A stretch of DNA of 64,000 nucleotides, taken from positions 1,612,001-1,676,000 of the forward strand of contig NC_135717.1 of NCBI RefSeq assembly GCF_964656455.1, in the 5' to 3' direction. Made by a program: the position numbers and the translations under genes. Below are positions 1 through 13,599 of the stretch, in pieces. Every line of letters starts with the position of its first letter. Within the stretch, counting starts at the first letter, position 1. The stretch is from Halichoerus grypus (Eukaryota > Chordata > Mammalia > Carnivora > Phocidae). The notes beneath the pieces were generated by a model. It searched no databases. It was not told the origin of the DNA and was given only the letters and a program-made list of their open reading frames with translations.

Positions 1-3000
1 GAAAAGATTCACTGCAAATGGAGGCCCGGGGGGGCACCTCCAGGTCAGAGCCGAGACCAGCGGCGGCAATCAAAGGGACCTGTAACTTCTGATAAGAAGC
101 GTGTTACGTGTCGGAGTACAAACATAAACTAGCAACAGCCCCACACAGCGCGCTGTGTGCGAAGAGCCACTGGAAAAGCCCAGCTGGAGAGGAGAAGCAG
201 TGAGGCTGGCAGAAAACGGGGCTCGCCCGCGTGTGCTCAACGGGAGAAGGGCATCTGGAAGAGGCGGCGGCAGGAGACCCGGCGGGAGGAGCGCTGGGAT
301 CCAGCCACCCGTGGTGAGTGCCCAGTGCGAACGCGGGCCGCAGGTGGAGGAGCTGGGCCATCAGGAGGGATCACCGAACACTGCAGGCTCCGCAGCATCG
401 GATCAGAGAGCAGAGGCCAAAGACGTTCACCAGGGGTGCTCTGGGCCTAGCTCGGCCTCTCGGCAAGCAGGACTCGCAGCCCAGAAACAGCACGGGAGCA
501 TCAATCCACCCCCAAACTTCCACTTCACACACGACGAGGTGGAAGGCCTTCAGAGGGCCTCCGGATCCTCGACTCAGAGATGACAGGAGTGACAGTTCCC
601 AGCTGCTGCTAAAACCCTGGCTTCACCGCGAAGACTTTTAACTCTGACTGTGGGCTTTCAAGGGGGAAACGTCTTTTTGTTCGATCTGCAGCTGAATTTT
701 GACTCCGACTCAGTTGCGTGCAGCCCAGCGGGAGCCTGGGGGAGTCACCCTGCCGGGTGACGCTCAAGAAAAGACAGTCCAGCCCAGCAGCAGCTATTCC
801 GAGGCTCGTACGAGCAGGTGCTGGGGCTCCTGCCAAAGCCCAAAGGGCCGGTTCCATGAGATCCAGAGGACTCCAATTTCTCTGACGAAGCTCAAGCTCA
901 CTTCCAGGGAGCCATTCTCCCCAAGAACAAAGCCCACCGGGCCCAGGCTCCCAGGAGTGGCTTCGGCCAGGCAGGGGGACCTACAACAAGGGGACAAACC
1001 CCCCTGCAGAAAGTATGCAGAACCAGGACTGGAAAACGCTACACAGCAAAACCTGGCTTAAACCCAAAAGGAGGACAGACATTCACAACTGCAAGCCACA
1101 GGGCCAATGGGATGTCCCGTTAAATCAGGTTTTTCTTGATGACGGGGCACAGCTGTGGGGGGGAGGTGGGGCTGGGGTCAGGAGGGATGTCACCAAGCAC
1201 TGAGTTAAGACAAAGCCTGGTATCTCTCCCAGGACGGGGAAAGCAGCTACTGTTTTCCTCAAGAAAAGGATGAATTCCCTGTGACATGGACATGGCCCAG
1301 GTTCTGATGGGGTCACCCTCAGGGGCTGTTCCTGCCGTACCCAGCCCTGCGGCTACAGAGCTGGAGATCAGACACTCCAGAGAAAGAGACCACTGATGGT
1401 CCCAAGGCCACAGGCACCCATGAAGGTCACCTGCCCCTCTCCCGTGATATGATGGCCACGTGGCAGACAGCGGCCATCCACACATCTTCTAAAGCTGCCT
1501 GTTTTCCCGGATAAACAGAGAACAAGTGTCCTTTCCCCACGCCCACAGGCCCACAGGGCAGCCCACGACCCAGCTGCAGCTGTCCCCCCAAGCAATCCGA
1601 CGGTCGCACACGGAAACACGGTCACACTGCCTGACAAAGTACTGCCCATAGGCAACTCACCCTCAGGCCCCCCTGCCCAAGGGGAACGCCCCGGAGGGGT
1701 CTGCACGTCCCGTCCCCCTGCCCGCCGGGGCCTCAGCCCCCCTCCTCACTGCCCTCTGCCAGGAGCACGCCTCTGCACAGTATCCTTGCTCCCCGTCCCC
1801 AAATCCGCCCCACCCGTGCTCTCCCACCCCTCCCGGCCGGAGCTGGCTGCAAACCTCTGCACCGACACCCCTCGGCCTTCCCCGTCCTCCCAGGACAGCC
1901 CGCTCCTTCTCCAGCTCCCTCGTTGGCCTCTTCCTGCTGGATGCCTCTTGCCCCCCTCTTAACCCACCCTGTGTTCCCCACCCCCTCGCCCCGGGCCGGA
2001 CCCCCAACAAGAGACTCTGGGTCCTGAGTTCCGGTGTCGCCCACCTGCCTCCTGGACGGCTCCTGGCTGGAGAGCACCTTCCTGGCTCCTCCCACCCCGT
2101 TCCTCTCCGGTTTCTCCATCCTGCCAGCCGCCATGACAAGCCCCAGGGTCCCGGGGGCCTTTCTCCAGGTCACTTTCACTCAGCCGCTGTGGCTTCAGCA
2201 CAGCCCCACACACAGCCGCTCATCCTGGCTCTACTGTGACCATCCCGGTGGCCTCCTGGCCGGTCCCCTGCATCTCATACTTACCTCCAAGCATCAACTT
2301 GCAAGCCGGCAACCACAGCCAGCACTTTAAAATCTAAGTGAGGCCCCACACCTCGTGTCCAACGACGCAGCACATTCCCCCAACGACGCCAGGGTGATGC
2401 CAAAGCTGCCACCAGAGATTAGGAAGCCGGCACGGCCCAGCCTCCCACGTGCCAGAGGAGAATGCGAGCACTAGGCCACCTTCAGTATGAAAGCAACAAG
2501 ACATCATCAAGCACGGCTGAGCTGGTTTACAGATGCGTAAGAAATGTCTAGAAGGACAAACGAGACAAAAACAGTGGCCTCTCGCAGGACAGGATGAAAA
2601 CTGGGAGATTTTATACTATTCAGAAAACAATCGTGAAGCTTAGCGCTGTAGACTTACTAGTCATGGCCGTTTATACCGAAACCATTGCGGGCCGTCCACC
2701 AACGGTGTCCGGCGATGGGTACCAGGAAGACTGACCCGCATGCCAAGCGCGGCCGACACATACCAGCAGGAGGCTCCCCACATAAAACCACCAGGACCGT
2801 CACTGACCCCACACGGTGGTGGCCGGCTACAGCGAGGAGCCCGTGCCTCACACACGGGCGTCGCAAACACGGTAACTGGCACAGATGCACAGCCCCCCCC
2901 CAAGCTGCAGACTTCTTCAAAGGTGGGTCTCCTAATTTGAGTTCAACCTTACATTTCTTACAGACACCACAAATCATCATCCACGATTTTGGCTTTGTTT

Positions 3001-5007
3001 CCTCAACACGGACACCTGCAACCTTCCTAAATCTTCCGACGCCCCCCACCCCCGTCCACCTCTCCGTCGGTCGCTGTGTTCAGCAGCCATGTGCTACCAG
3101 TTCTCCTGGGAGGCTTTCCAAAGCGTTCAACGGTGTTTTCACGGGAACACAGCTTCCCTCACACATTTATACGTCATCAGCCCCCACGACACTGAACGAA
3201 GGAATCTCCGGTGTATGCACCGGCGGAGACAGGAGCTTCTCGGGCCCAGCGAGCACCCCGCGAGGGCCAGGCTCGCAGAGGCCGGCAAGTTCCAGACGGA
3301 CGGCCACAAAGCACGGGGGCAGCAGTGCAGGCTCCGACGGGGCTCCCTCCAGGCTTTGGAGTAACTCGAGGGTGGAGACACAGTGTTCCTTAAAGAACGT
3401 TCCCACACGTGTTCCTTAAAGACGTGCTTTTCCACGTATAAAACACTTCCAACATTTACAAAATGAAAACGAGCACCCGCTGTGTTTCAGAGACAGACGG
3501 AGGCCACATGGCAGCTCGGCGGGTGGTGGCAGGAAGGGAAGGGACGAGGGGCGGGGGGGAACGTCGAGGAGGCCAGGACCCGCCGGAATAGGCCGGGGCT
3601 CGCCGGCGGCACACGTGCCCGCAGGTCCCTCCACAGGAACGAGTCTGTGGCTGGAATTCCGGCAGCTGCAGTCCGACCTCCCCTCTGTGGGGCCTGTGGC
3701 AGGAGACTCGGTCAGTGAGGTCAGGACTGTCGGGGTCGAGAGGCCCCTCCTTAAGTGACTGCAGCAGGACTACAGACTCCCCTGTGAGGGGACGGTCCAC
3801 GGGGACAGCCCCAAGGACAGCAAACTTCTGGCCACAGTCAGCAGCGGCCACCTGACCGCGCCAGGCGAGGCACCAGATGCTGCCGTGCACCGGCCAGCGG
3901 CCTGGCTTAACCACTTCAGGAAAACGAGTTACACGAGTCCCCAGACTCATGTAAGTAAAACGAAAAAATTTCAAACTTACAGTTGCTGCCTTCAAATTTC
4001 TTCCCCCAGCTCAGGCAGGATTAAAAGGACTTCAAAGCAGCCCGGGTCCCAATTAAGCCAGTGTGACCACCCCAGGGATGCTAGAATATTCCTCTGACTA
4101 ACAAGAGGCGCTCTTTGAACGGTCTGAGCTAAAAAAAGCTCTCAGAACCTTTCAAACAAATGCCACAATTTTCTCTCCCTGTTCCCTCAGTCCCTGGAAA
4201 ACTTGATCTTTTGAACACTTTAAAAATTCAAAAAGGCAGCTGCATAGAGGCCCCAAAGACCACTTTCGCCAGGAGCTCGAACAGGGGTGGCAAGCCAGGG
4301 GCTCAGGCATAGCTGGACACGGGAAGGCACATCTGTCCCCTACGTGAGCACCGCAGGCAGTTTCGCAGGCTGGGAGGACGGCCGTCCTCTTGCACACCCG
4401 AGCGGTGTGCTTCGTGGAGTGCTCCTCCCGACAGCAGGAAGGCGGGGGCGGTGGGAGGCCGGGCTGGCCTCAGGGGAGGAATCACAGCTCACACAGCCAG
4501 GTGTGCTGCCACGGGCTGGGCACCCCGCCCCACAGGGGGAAGGTGAGCGAGGATGCGGCGGGAAGGTAGAGTGGGCGCGTGAGCCGAAGGGGACATCACG
4601 CTCATCTCCACCCCGTCCACGCATGCCATGACTCAGACACGCTGGGCCGCCGCTTCCGACTAGCTACTCCTGGCCACGACCCCTCCTGTTCAAGAATTAC
4701 AAAACCCCAAACAATGAACTCAGCACCCCACCCCCACCCCGGCCCACGAGGCTTTCTTTCAGCAGACAGGCAGTGGATAGCAGGGCAAAGAAGGGAGAGT
4801 TAAAGACCAGGTCAGCTGTCTTGCGGGCGACAATCAAAGGCAACGCGGGAACAAAGGATGCTCCCAAACGAGAGTCCGCACCGGGAAGATGCTCTCTGAA
4901 CCTGCCGAGCAACACAGGAGAAAAGGTCTCAGAACCGTGGAGAAGCAGCAGGCCTGTTGGCGGCCCAGGCCCAGGCAGTGGTCCCAGGAGGGACCCCGCA
5001 TGGCTGT
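1..5007. other. Intron stretch, nothing recognised
   Basis: GC-rich, CpG-containing unique sequence. Only short C-runs (for example at 2887) stand out. Confidence 0.6.
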
Positions 5008-5085
5008 GAGGCCCCAGGCAGGTTACTATACCTTCCCGAACATGGGTCTACCCATCCTCAGGTGAGGAAGGGACCAGGAGAACAG
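5008..5085 (+). mobile_element. Probable MIR relic
   Basis: caggcaggttactataccttcc and ctacccatcctcaggtgagg resemble a MIR core. Short and diverged. Confidence 0.4.
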
Positions 5086-5369
5086 GACCTCCTGTCCTGA
5101 TCTAGGATTCTGTTTCCAAAAACAAAAGTGGCCTAAGGATCTGCTCGCTGTGATGACAGGAACAATGTGGAGAACCAGCCCAGTGAGGCCAGGTCCCCAG
5201 AGCGAGGGTGCACTGAATCCTGGGTCCCTGAGGCACAAACACAGGAGGGGAGGTGTGGGAGAGTGTGGACGGACCCCAGGTCCTGAGGGCCCAGGGCCGG
5301 GGCGTGCAGCCCCACGGCCGTGCTCGACACTCCGGGTTTTACTCCCAGGGGGATCACCAGCCCCTGGAC

Positions 5370-5770
5370 GACCGCAGCAGGGGCACACAGTCCTACGTGT
5401 CCGTCCGTTTTAAAGAGAGATGGGTACCAAAAGTTTATCCTGCTGTTTGTAACAAGAACCAGAAATGACCCAAATCCCCCACCAGCAGGGCGATGACGGC
5501 GGCCACGGAGGGAGCGCTCTCAGCAAGGGGCACGAGGACACAGGACGTGTAGGGAAGGCCGTAACCCACACGCGTGGGACCACCACGTCTGTATACGGAC
5601 CCTGAAAATCTAGGAAGATGAACAGGACTCCCTGGAGAGCAGTTACCTCCCAGTGCTGGGACCGTGAGGAACCGATTTCTAGCTACACGCGTATTTCACT
5701 GCTTTGTGAAGGACATTACTCGTGAAATACAGTTAAGAACGAAGTTCTACGCCAGCCTCGTTCTACTCTG
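5370..5770 (+). mobile_element. Probable L1 3'-region relic
   Basis: cctgctgtttgtaacaagaaccagaaatgacccaaatcccccaccagcagg resembles the L1 3' landmark about wild-type 'gtccatcaacagg' sequences. Diverged; low certainty. Confidence 0.45.
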
Positions 5771-8700
5771 TTGTCACAAAAAAACAAATATTTATGGAGA
5801 TGAATTGTTATTTATCTGGAAAAAACATCTCCTCCCTACTGATAGCGCCAAGGAACACAGACGTCCCCACGGCAGGCACCCGCCTGTGCCCACAGCGGCC
5901 CAGCACGGGCTGGGCGCCGCGACCCACGACAGGACAGACCAGCACCACACAAGGACACGGAGCAACAAGCAGCTGGTCCGGGAGCCACACCGGGGAGGTG
6001 AGAGTTTGGGGTGCAGAGGGGCTCGTGGAAGCCTCTGTGAGAAGACAGGTCTCAGGCGAAGCCTAAATGATAAGCAAGTGTCCTCCCAGAGAAGAGGGCG
6101 TGGGGCTCGGGCACTCAGGCCACAGGGACTCCGGGCCGAGGCCGGGGAGCTCTGGCCACAACTCCCTGACCTCACGGGATCCAGCAGCGCCAACAGCAGC
6201 TCGTTCCAGCCACAGGGAGAGGCCACGGAGGGAAACTGGGGCCCACCTCCTGGGTGTCACAGAGGCGTCACTGGGTGAACAAAGCCAGCCTGATGTCCGG
6301 CCCCAAGCAGCATCTGAGGGACGGCAGCCGCTGGGTGCCCTGACCACCTACAGAATGCTGCAGGGGCGGTCGCTGGCGCCCCGGACAGCCCGGGAAGGGC
6401 CACAGAGGCAGAGAAGGCTCGGAGGCAGAGCCCAGGGCCAAGGGGCGCCTGTGGGCCGAGCTTGGTCGCAGGGTCAGGTGCTCAGAGCTTCACTGGGAGC
6501 CCTTGGGAGGCTGCAGCAAAGAAGGCTCTAGAAAAGGCCAGAGTGGAGACAGGAGCCGCAAGTTGGCTGAAGAGGTTTAAACCGTGTGGCAGCAGGGCTG
6601 GAGCACCGAGGAAAGTGCTCTGGAGGGGCGGGAAGTAGGGAGGTGGCAACAGACGACAAGAGCCAGCAGTCCAGGCTGGGTGCAGAGCAGCAAGGGTGTC
6701 ATTCCCAGAGATGGGGCATGGGCCGGACGCTCGGGCACAGAGGCAGAAGCAGAGGCGTGGGTCTCCCGCCCCAGGGCGGTCCCCCCGCGACAATCCCGAG
6801 GCCTCAGCTGGAACAGGGAACCTGCCAGCACAGGCCCGACTGAGCACTGCGCCCAGAGGGCCCGGTTCTCCGGGCTGCTGCAGCCGAGGCTGGCCCAGAC
6901 GAGGGAAGGGGAGAGGGTTCGGACAATCCCAGCGTTAAGCTGAGGGGCGGCGGTGACACATACAACACCAGGCTGACCGACCCTCCTAGGTCACCACCCC
7001 ACCATACAGCTCCCAGCACAGTGACGGGGGCCAAATGGTCGCCTGAGGTCACAGCCGCAGGACGCAGCCCCGGAACCGGCACCAGGCTGGAAGGACCGTC
7101 TGGGCCCGGGGAGCCAGAACCACACACGTGTGCACACACACCCACAAACATACTACAAGTTCGCGCCCGGAGCTGCTGGTGACAGGTGTGATCCACGCGG
7201 GCCACAGAACCCACCGGAGGGCACAGCAGGTGGCCCGCTGCTGGGTCACTCCTCTGGGCCTCTAGGAAGAGTCCCTCCCACCTCCCCCAGTGCCCCCGCC
7301 AAGAGCAGGCCCACGGAACAGGCCATGAACGGGAGTCCCAGGATGCCCGCAGAGACCACGTGTGGGACCGGGCATTTTCAGCAGACACGCTGCTGGGCCA
7401 GGGCCCCAGGAGGCTCCGGGGTCCGAAACCCCAGCACCGCAGCCAGTGCTCACCGCGTCACAGGGACAGACACCACACGGAAGCACAGCGGCACCACTCG
7501 TGTGGGTGCCTCAGACACCACGCCGGCAGGAAGGGCGGGCGATGTCACTGCCGGCCCGCTCCCGGGAGGGACAGCAGGGTCTGTGCTGGGGGCAGGTCCT
7601 ACCTCCTGACCGAGGAGCCTTCTCTCAGCACATTTTCCTCGGCCCAGCTGTCCCTGAAGCAGCAAACAGATGCGGAGGTGCCCGCGCTCGCCACCTTCTT
7701 CCAGGACAGTACCAGACGCCAGTCAGCCCGCCAGCCGCGCAGGGTGACCACGATGGACGGGAGCCTGCAGGAAGGCTCATCGTGGGCCCTGGCCTGTGTC
7801 TCTCAAATGCCTGCAGGCCCCGAGTGGGGACAGGGCTGTGTTCCATACCCTGAGTGAGGAACCCACATGGACCGGGCAACCCCAGGGGCAGATTCTGGGG
7901 CAGAACGGCATTTCCTCTTATTGTCCCAACAGCCCAGTCCCGCGCCTGGCTTCACACCCTGCTCGCCTGCCTCCTGGATCATTCTCAGGGGAACCCCTTC
8001 TCCCATTTATAAAGTACATTTACAGAAGCTATACAAAGTGTAAATAGTCAAACTGGAAGGTTATGAAAACTGGCAGCCCTCTGCCCCTTCCACTCTGTCT
8101 CCTGAAGCAAACGCTCTGAATTATCTGAACCAGTATATTCTCTAGGCGACACGCTTCTATTGCTACCTTGCTGGATTTCTTCCGTTTGGGGCATCATCTA
8201 AGACTTCCCGTGATGGACCACAACGATCCAACCTGCACACACATCACGCACTTCCCTCCCTCCCCAGACGCCAGCAATGACTCCTAGGTCCCGCCCCACC
8301 GACAGTCAGTGGCGACCCCAGACGACGGGTCAACACTGTTCACACCGCGGCCACGCAGGACACCGAGCCCTTCCCACATCCCGTACTGCTTTGTGTTCTC
8401 CCTCACTTGCTCAGTTTTCAGGGCACCTGTGTCTAATCCCACCCTGAGCTCTCTGAACCCACATCCCCTCCCCAGACGAGCAGACGCAGGCGGCGGCCCA
8501 TCAGCCCCCTGCAGGAAGAAACTTTCCCAGACCCTCCTCCCCGCGCAGCCTTCTTCACACCTCAGACTCCCTCCGGCTCCGGCCACCAGTTCCCTGGGCC
8601 CCACACCCAAATCCTCACTTTCTCCTTGTTTTCTGATAAAATGCATCCTCCAACAGCTTTCTGGAAAAGGATGTGACAGGATATGGTTTCTGAGATTCTG

Positions 8701-10069
8701 CAAATCCCAAAATACCTTCGGTAGGCCCCCGCACTGGACTGTCAGTGTGACTGGGAACAGAATTCCAGGAGGAAAACTATTTTCCTGCCAAGTCCAGGAT
8801 GCACGTGCTCTGTCAGATTCCAGTGCCGCTGTCAGGAGCCCCAAACCATTCTGATCCCCAATTTGTAGGTAACGTACTTCCAGCCTGTGGAAGGCTGGCG
8901 GGACGGCCTCTCGGCGCGAACGCTCCAGCGAGGGCGCAACCAGCACCCCTGGGCCGGGCACCGCTCTAAGCGCTCCTTGCATCCGAATATGGTCCACAAG
9001 CGCCGGCCCTCGGCATGATCTTCTCGCTTGCACTTGCTGTCCCTTTGTTCTTTCTGGGACATTTCCTCAACTTTTCCAACCCTTGCAGTGATTGCTTCTC
9101 ACCCCCGCTCCCACAGTTCCGATGGCCCACAGCTGCTCCTGTTCACTGCGTGCTCTTTGCACAGAGCCTTTCCTTCTTCCAGGTTAAAGCGTCCACTCTC
9201 CTCGGAGGACGTCTGCGAGAAGCCTTCTCTTTGCTCGGTCTGCATTTCCTCAGTTGCTCCGACCCACGTGCTGTTCTGGTCCCGTCTTCCAGGTTGGAGC
9301 CTCGGCCCAGACGCTGCGTGCGTTGGGGGAGGGGCTGGGACACGCAGGCGCTGGGTCCCTCGCGGCTCGGGAACCAGGGGGCGCCAAGGCCAGCCACCTC
9401 GGCCCCAGTTCTGCCCAAGCGCACTGGATCCCGCGCTCTGGGAGGCACCCCACCCCCAAAAACAGGCCCTGGCTGGGCATCCACACATCAACGCCCTCCC
9501 TGTGCCATGCGGAGGGCGGGCAGCCGACCCCACTGCCCGGAGGAGGAGGACGGGGGCTCTGCCGGCCTCTGAAGATGGCTTCCGGGGACCGTCCTCCTCT
9601 GCGTCGGTCACCGCCAGGCCAGGCACAGGGCGTGCAGCTGCGTGCTCCCTGGACATGCGGGGGCGTACGTCCAGCTGGCCTGCCTTCACGGCTGCCGACT
9701 GGCACTCTCTTCTCTCTCGGGTGGGCTGTGGCGGTCGGCTCTGCCACGCTAGTCCAGCCTCCCGACGCAGCGCTGTCATTCCTCCCACCTTGTCCCCGTT
9801 CTCCGGGCTCTGCCTCTCACACGGTCTTCGCTGCCCGACATCAGGCCTCGGAAGGAGACAGGCAGACAATGTCCACATGCCTCCTCTGGCGCCATCGCCG
9901 CCCTCCGTAGCCCAGCCCGCACAGCTGCAGTCAGCCGAGGGCCCCAGGCGGGCGGAACGGCAGCCCAGGTAAGGCGCACGGGGAGCCCGCGAACTCGGGG
10001 GTGCCGCCCGGGAGGAGCTGGGCCGTCGGCAGCTGTCAGCCCTGGCTGTGCCCGCAGTCACCTGGAAGG
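5771..10069. other. Intron stretch, nothing recognised
   Basis: GC-rich. Opposing open frames at 9015-10061 are not supported as genes: both strands are open and neither resembles a protein family. Confidence 0.6.
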
Positions 10070-10660
10070 CAGGGTAAATGCAAAGCAGGTTTTGAAAAGA
10101 GAGGAAATGAAGGGGAAAAACAGATGAAATAGAAAAAAATACCAGAGAATCAACAAAGTCAAAACTAGTTATTTAAAAAGGCTGATCAAGTTGACAGACA
10201 TCCAGAGATGAAGGCACAAATCCGCAACATCGAGAAGGAAGAACAGAGTCATCACTACAGATCCTGCACACTCTATGAAAATTAACCCACAATTCTACCC
10301 TCCAGCTCCATCCGTGCGGTCGCAAAGCGCAAGATTTCCTCCTCTTTACGGCTGAGGAACGTTCTGTATGCATCCACCTGTCAGCGGGCACAGTTTGGCT
10401 CCCGGACCCAATGCTGAGACAGACACTGGGGTGCCTGCATCCTCTCAAGCCAGTGTCTTCCTAGTTTTCTCTGGGCAAATACCCAGTAGCAGAGAAACAG
10501 TCTTAAATACAGAGAACTGGTGGTGGCCACAGAGGAGGTGGGCGGGGGAGGGAAACAGGTCAACGGGGACTAAGAGCGCACCTGTCTCCATGAGCACGCG
10601 TGATGCATCGCTACTGTGCACCCGGAAGTTACATGGCCCTGTACGCTGACTACACTAGGA
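10070..10660 (+). mobile_element. Old L1 fragment(s), ORF2-like then 3' region
   Basis: 10070-10270 resembles the L1 ORF2 segment with aactagttatttaaaaaggctgatcaag. From 10290 the text resembles an L1 3' region (ctttacggctgaggaacgttctgtatgc). It is heavily mutated, with no open frame of L1 protein. Identified by reading similarity only. Confidence 0.6.
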
Positions 10661-10889
10661 TACTTGACACGTCAGCACGCACACGTACGTGAGAAGCCGG
10701 AGGGCTGGCACCGTCGACGACACTGCTGAGACTGGCTGCCGCCGGCCAGAAGGACTGGCGTTGGGTTACTTCCTGGCCACACCGCCCCACCAGCACGGGT
10801 TACTTTCCGGGCGTGAAAGAGGCCTCCGCACACCAGAACGGCGGGCCATTTCACGGTCGCCTGTACCCTAGGAAATCTGCTCTCTCCTT

Positions 10890-11325
10890 CAACCTTTCTA
10901 CATTTAAAAAATTAGCATCTATTAAAAAAAAAAAAAAACCCTACAACTAAAATCACACTGAGCAGTGAAAGAGTGTTTTCCCTGAAGACCGTGAACGAAA
11001 GCAAGCTATCGCCGTTGCTGCTCTAGAAGTTACTGGGGGCCCTCGCCGGTTAACAATCCAAGGGAAGGAAGAAAAGGCAGAGATCAAGAGGAAAAACTGA
11101 AACTGTCTTTATTTGCACACAGCACTATTATTCACATCGGAAATCCTACAGATTCTAAAAACTATTCACTGGCACTAAGAGTAAATTTAGCAGACTGCAA
11201 GTCAAGGTACAAAAAACTATATTATGTTTCTTACACACTGACTAGCAGCAAATATTGGAAAGTAACATTTTTAAAAGGTCTATTCAAAATAGCACCAGAA
11301 CTATAAAACATTTAGGCTTCAATTC
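10890..11325 (+). mobile_element. Old L1 ORF2 fragment
   Basis: It contains recognisable relics of the L1 reverse-transcriptase-domain coding DNA: aaaatcacactgagcagtgaaag, ctgaaactgtctttatttgc, gtacaaaaaactat, with many indels and stops. Confidence 0.7.
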
Positions 11326-13599
11326 GCACAAGGCATGCAAAGTCTCTTCGTAGAAAGAAACACCCTGGAAATAAGTGTTCAGTGAGTTTCGTGGCGAGAG
11401 CTGTCCAACCGGAAGAATCCTTCAGCGTGAATCTGAGTTCCACGTTGGGGAAGGACTCCAGAAGCCACAGGCTCCCACGGAAGCCCGTGGGGACCTGCCC
11501 GTGCCCCTGCGGCCCGTGAAGCTCTCTCCCCAGGAGAGACACTCATCACAACTCCCTTCCACGTGCGCCGAGCCACAGCGGCGCCTCGCCCCGCGAGTCC
11601 AGCACCGTCCAGGCCGCAGAGGCCAGACGTGACCGTGGACTTCCACAAAAGTAAAGACGGTGGGGCTCCGCTCCACACTTACAGAATCTCTTCATTTGGT
11701 GGTCTCTGGTACATTCCCAGAAAATTCTGTCACCTGAAGGAGGTGTTCTCTCTGTAACCATCATGCTCACCCATTCTGATGAGTCCGATATTAACACCCG
11801 CTGACTTCTCTGAAAACTCATTATGCTGACTCGTCTCATTTTTTAACAACGCCTTTTCATCTCGGCCACAGAACCAAGCCAACGTCCTCCTCTGCTGCAT
11901 GAGTCTTACTTATGATAACCTCAGCCGCCATTTCACAGTGAGAATTACCGGTAATAAGTTAGCCAGAGTCATGAACCGTCTGTCCTCTGTGGACAGCTCT
12001 GTCTCCCTCCGAGGCCGGCCTGGAAGCCGTAGGTGCGCCCGGGCCAGGGCTCACGTCTCCCGCAGAGGAGGACAGTCTCGGGCTCCCGGAGAAGCAGCGA
12101 GCCAGGCATCGTCCCCCTCCTCCCCTGGCCCCTCGCGCGCAGACGCAGACGCACGGCAGAGGCTATGAGGTGGCATCTGCAGACCATCGGGAAACTGTGT
12201 CAGGATTTCCTCACTTGTAGTCAAGAGCAGATGACTTCAGACTTCAGCTAACCCATAATGTCACAGGGTAAGAACTACTTACACACAACTAATGAACCAA
12301 AGAGGGACACTTTATCGAGCTTATTTGTGGATGTTGGTTGAAAGTTCTACTTTCTTGGTTCCTTTGTAAGCTTTCTAACCTGCAACAACTTAGTGACCCT
12401 GGCTTTGATAAGAAATGAAGTTTGCAAACACTATCCTACCCTCCTTGCCCTCCCAGATTCGGGAATTGTGACGGAGCCTTCTTACTTCTCCCGGCAGTCC
12501 GGGTCCTTGGGCGGTTCTACAAGAACGTCTCTGCTTTTCGAAGAGCACAGAACTGCACCAGCCGACAACCAGCACCCTGCCTGGAGCGTCTCTGTCTGAC
12601 GACAACTCTCAGGACAGCAGAGCACGGCCAACCACTTGTCAGGGTCAGAGGATGACTGTACCTCGACAGGCAATGCCAACAAGCCCCAGGAACACAACCC
12701 GGTCCCCCGCTCTCAGGTCGTAAGGCCACTCACAAGAATGACAGGGAACTCAGGATATCGAGGGGGGCCTCGAGGAAAGAGGAGTTCAGCCAAATTTATA
12801 GGTATGGCAGGTGAAATCTGGTGGAGAGAATGTCCTAGGCTCGGTTTCCCAACCTGCAGAGAGCAAAAGAAAGCCATAAACGTCCAATCTGAGATTTCTT
12901 ACCTAAGTTTCCGTAGAAGTTAACTTTATGCCCGGTTACAACCGCAGGGCTCTAGGGCCCTGCAAGACCAGAGAGAAGGCCTCCGTGTTATACTAATACT
13001 CTGAGTATACTCTGTAATACTCTGAGTACTAGTATAACCCACATCAACTATCAGGCTGAGCCTAACGACACCAGCCTGAAAGAATCTGCTTTCTTTGAGA
13101 CTGCTATCGTCACAAAGAGGGAGGCAAACCCTCAGTGAGAACAGGGAAAAAGGGAACTTGGTATCCGTTCTCACTACCCCTCAAGGCTTTTTCTCATTCC
13201 CGTCATCTTTGAGCTATGGTACAAACTGGTAAAAGTGGAAGAAAACAGACAGTAACACAAATACCACCCCCAGAAATATGCCTTCTATCCTGTGAACACG
13301 GCTGCTTCCCGCGTCTGGCTTCCTGGTGCCAATTAATCCGTTTCCTACCACTGCAGCTTCAAAACACAGACCAAGCAACACCCGCGGTGTGCCCTTTATG
13401 GAGTGGGGGACGGACAGCAGCACGTTCCAGCGCCATCCACCCCCACCGCCTGGCTCCCGGCACTGCTACGCTCTCGAATACGCACTGGGACCACAGCTGA
13501 ACCCGTTTGTTTTCCAAATTTGCTGTAATGAGATCCCACTTCGAAAATAAATAGATGGTACTTTAAATTCTCCTTTGGACCATTTTTGAGACCTATTGG
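11326..13599. other. Intron stretch with the 12987 hairpin
   Basis: Mixed composition. The segment about 12230-12480 is less GC-rich and not repeat-like, but nothing specific is recognised apart from the inverted repeat listed. Confidence 0.55.
12987..13038. repeat. Imperfect 21-bp inverted repeat (hairpin)
   Basis: The left arm 12987-13007 (gttatactaatactctgagt..) and right arm 13018-13038 pair at 19 of 21 positions around a 10-nt loop. Intronic. It could be a MITE remnant or a chance AT-rich palindrome. Confidence 0.8.

Noticed and set aside
9015..10061. Opposing 314-aa and 320-aa open frames
   Set aside because: Both strands open over the same GC-rich stretch, no domain similarity recognised, antisense or intronic to MAD1L1.
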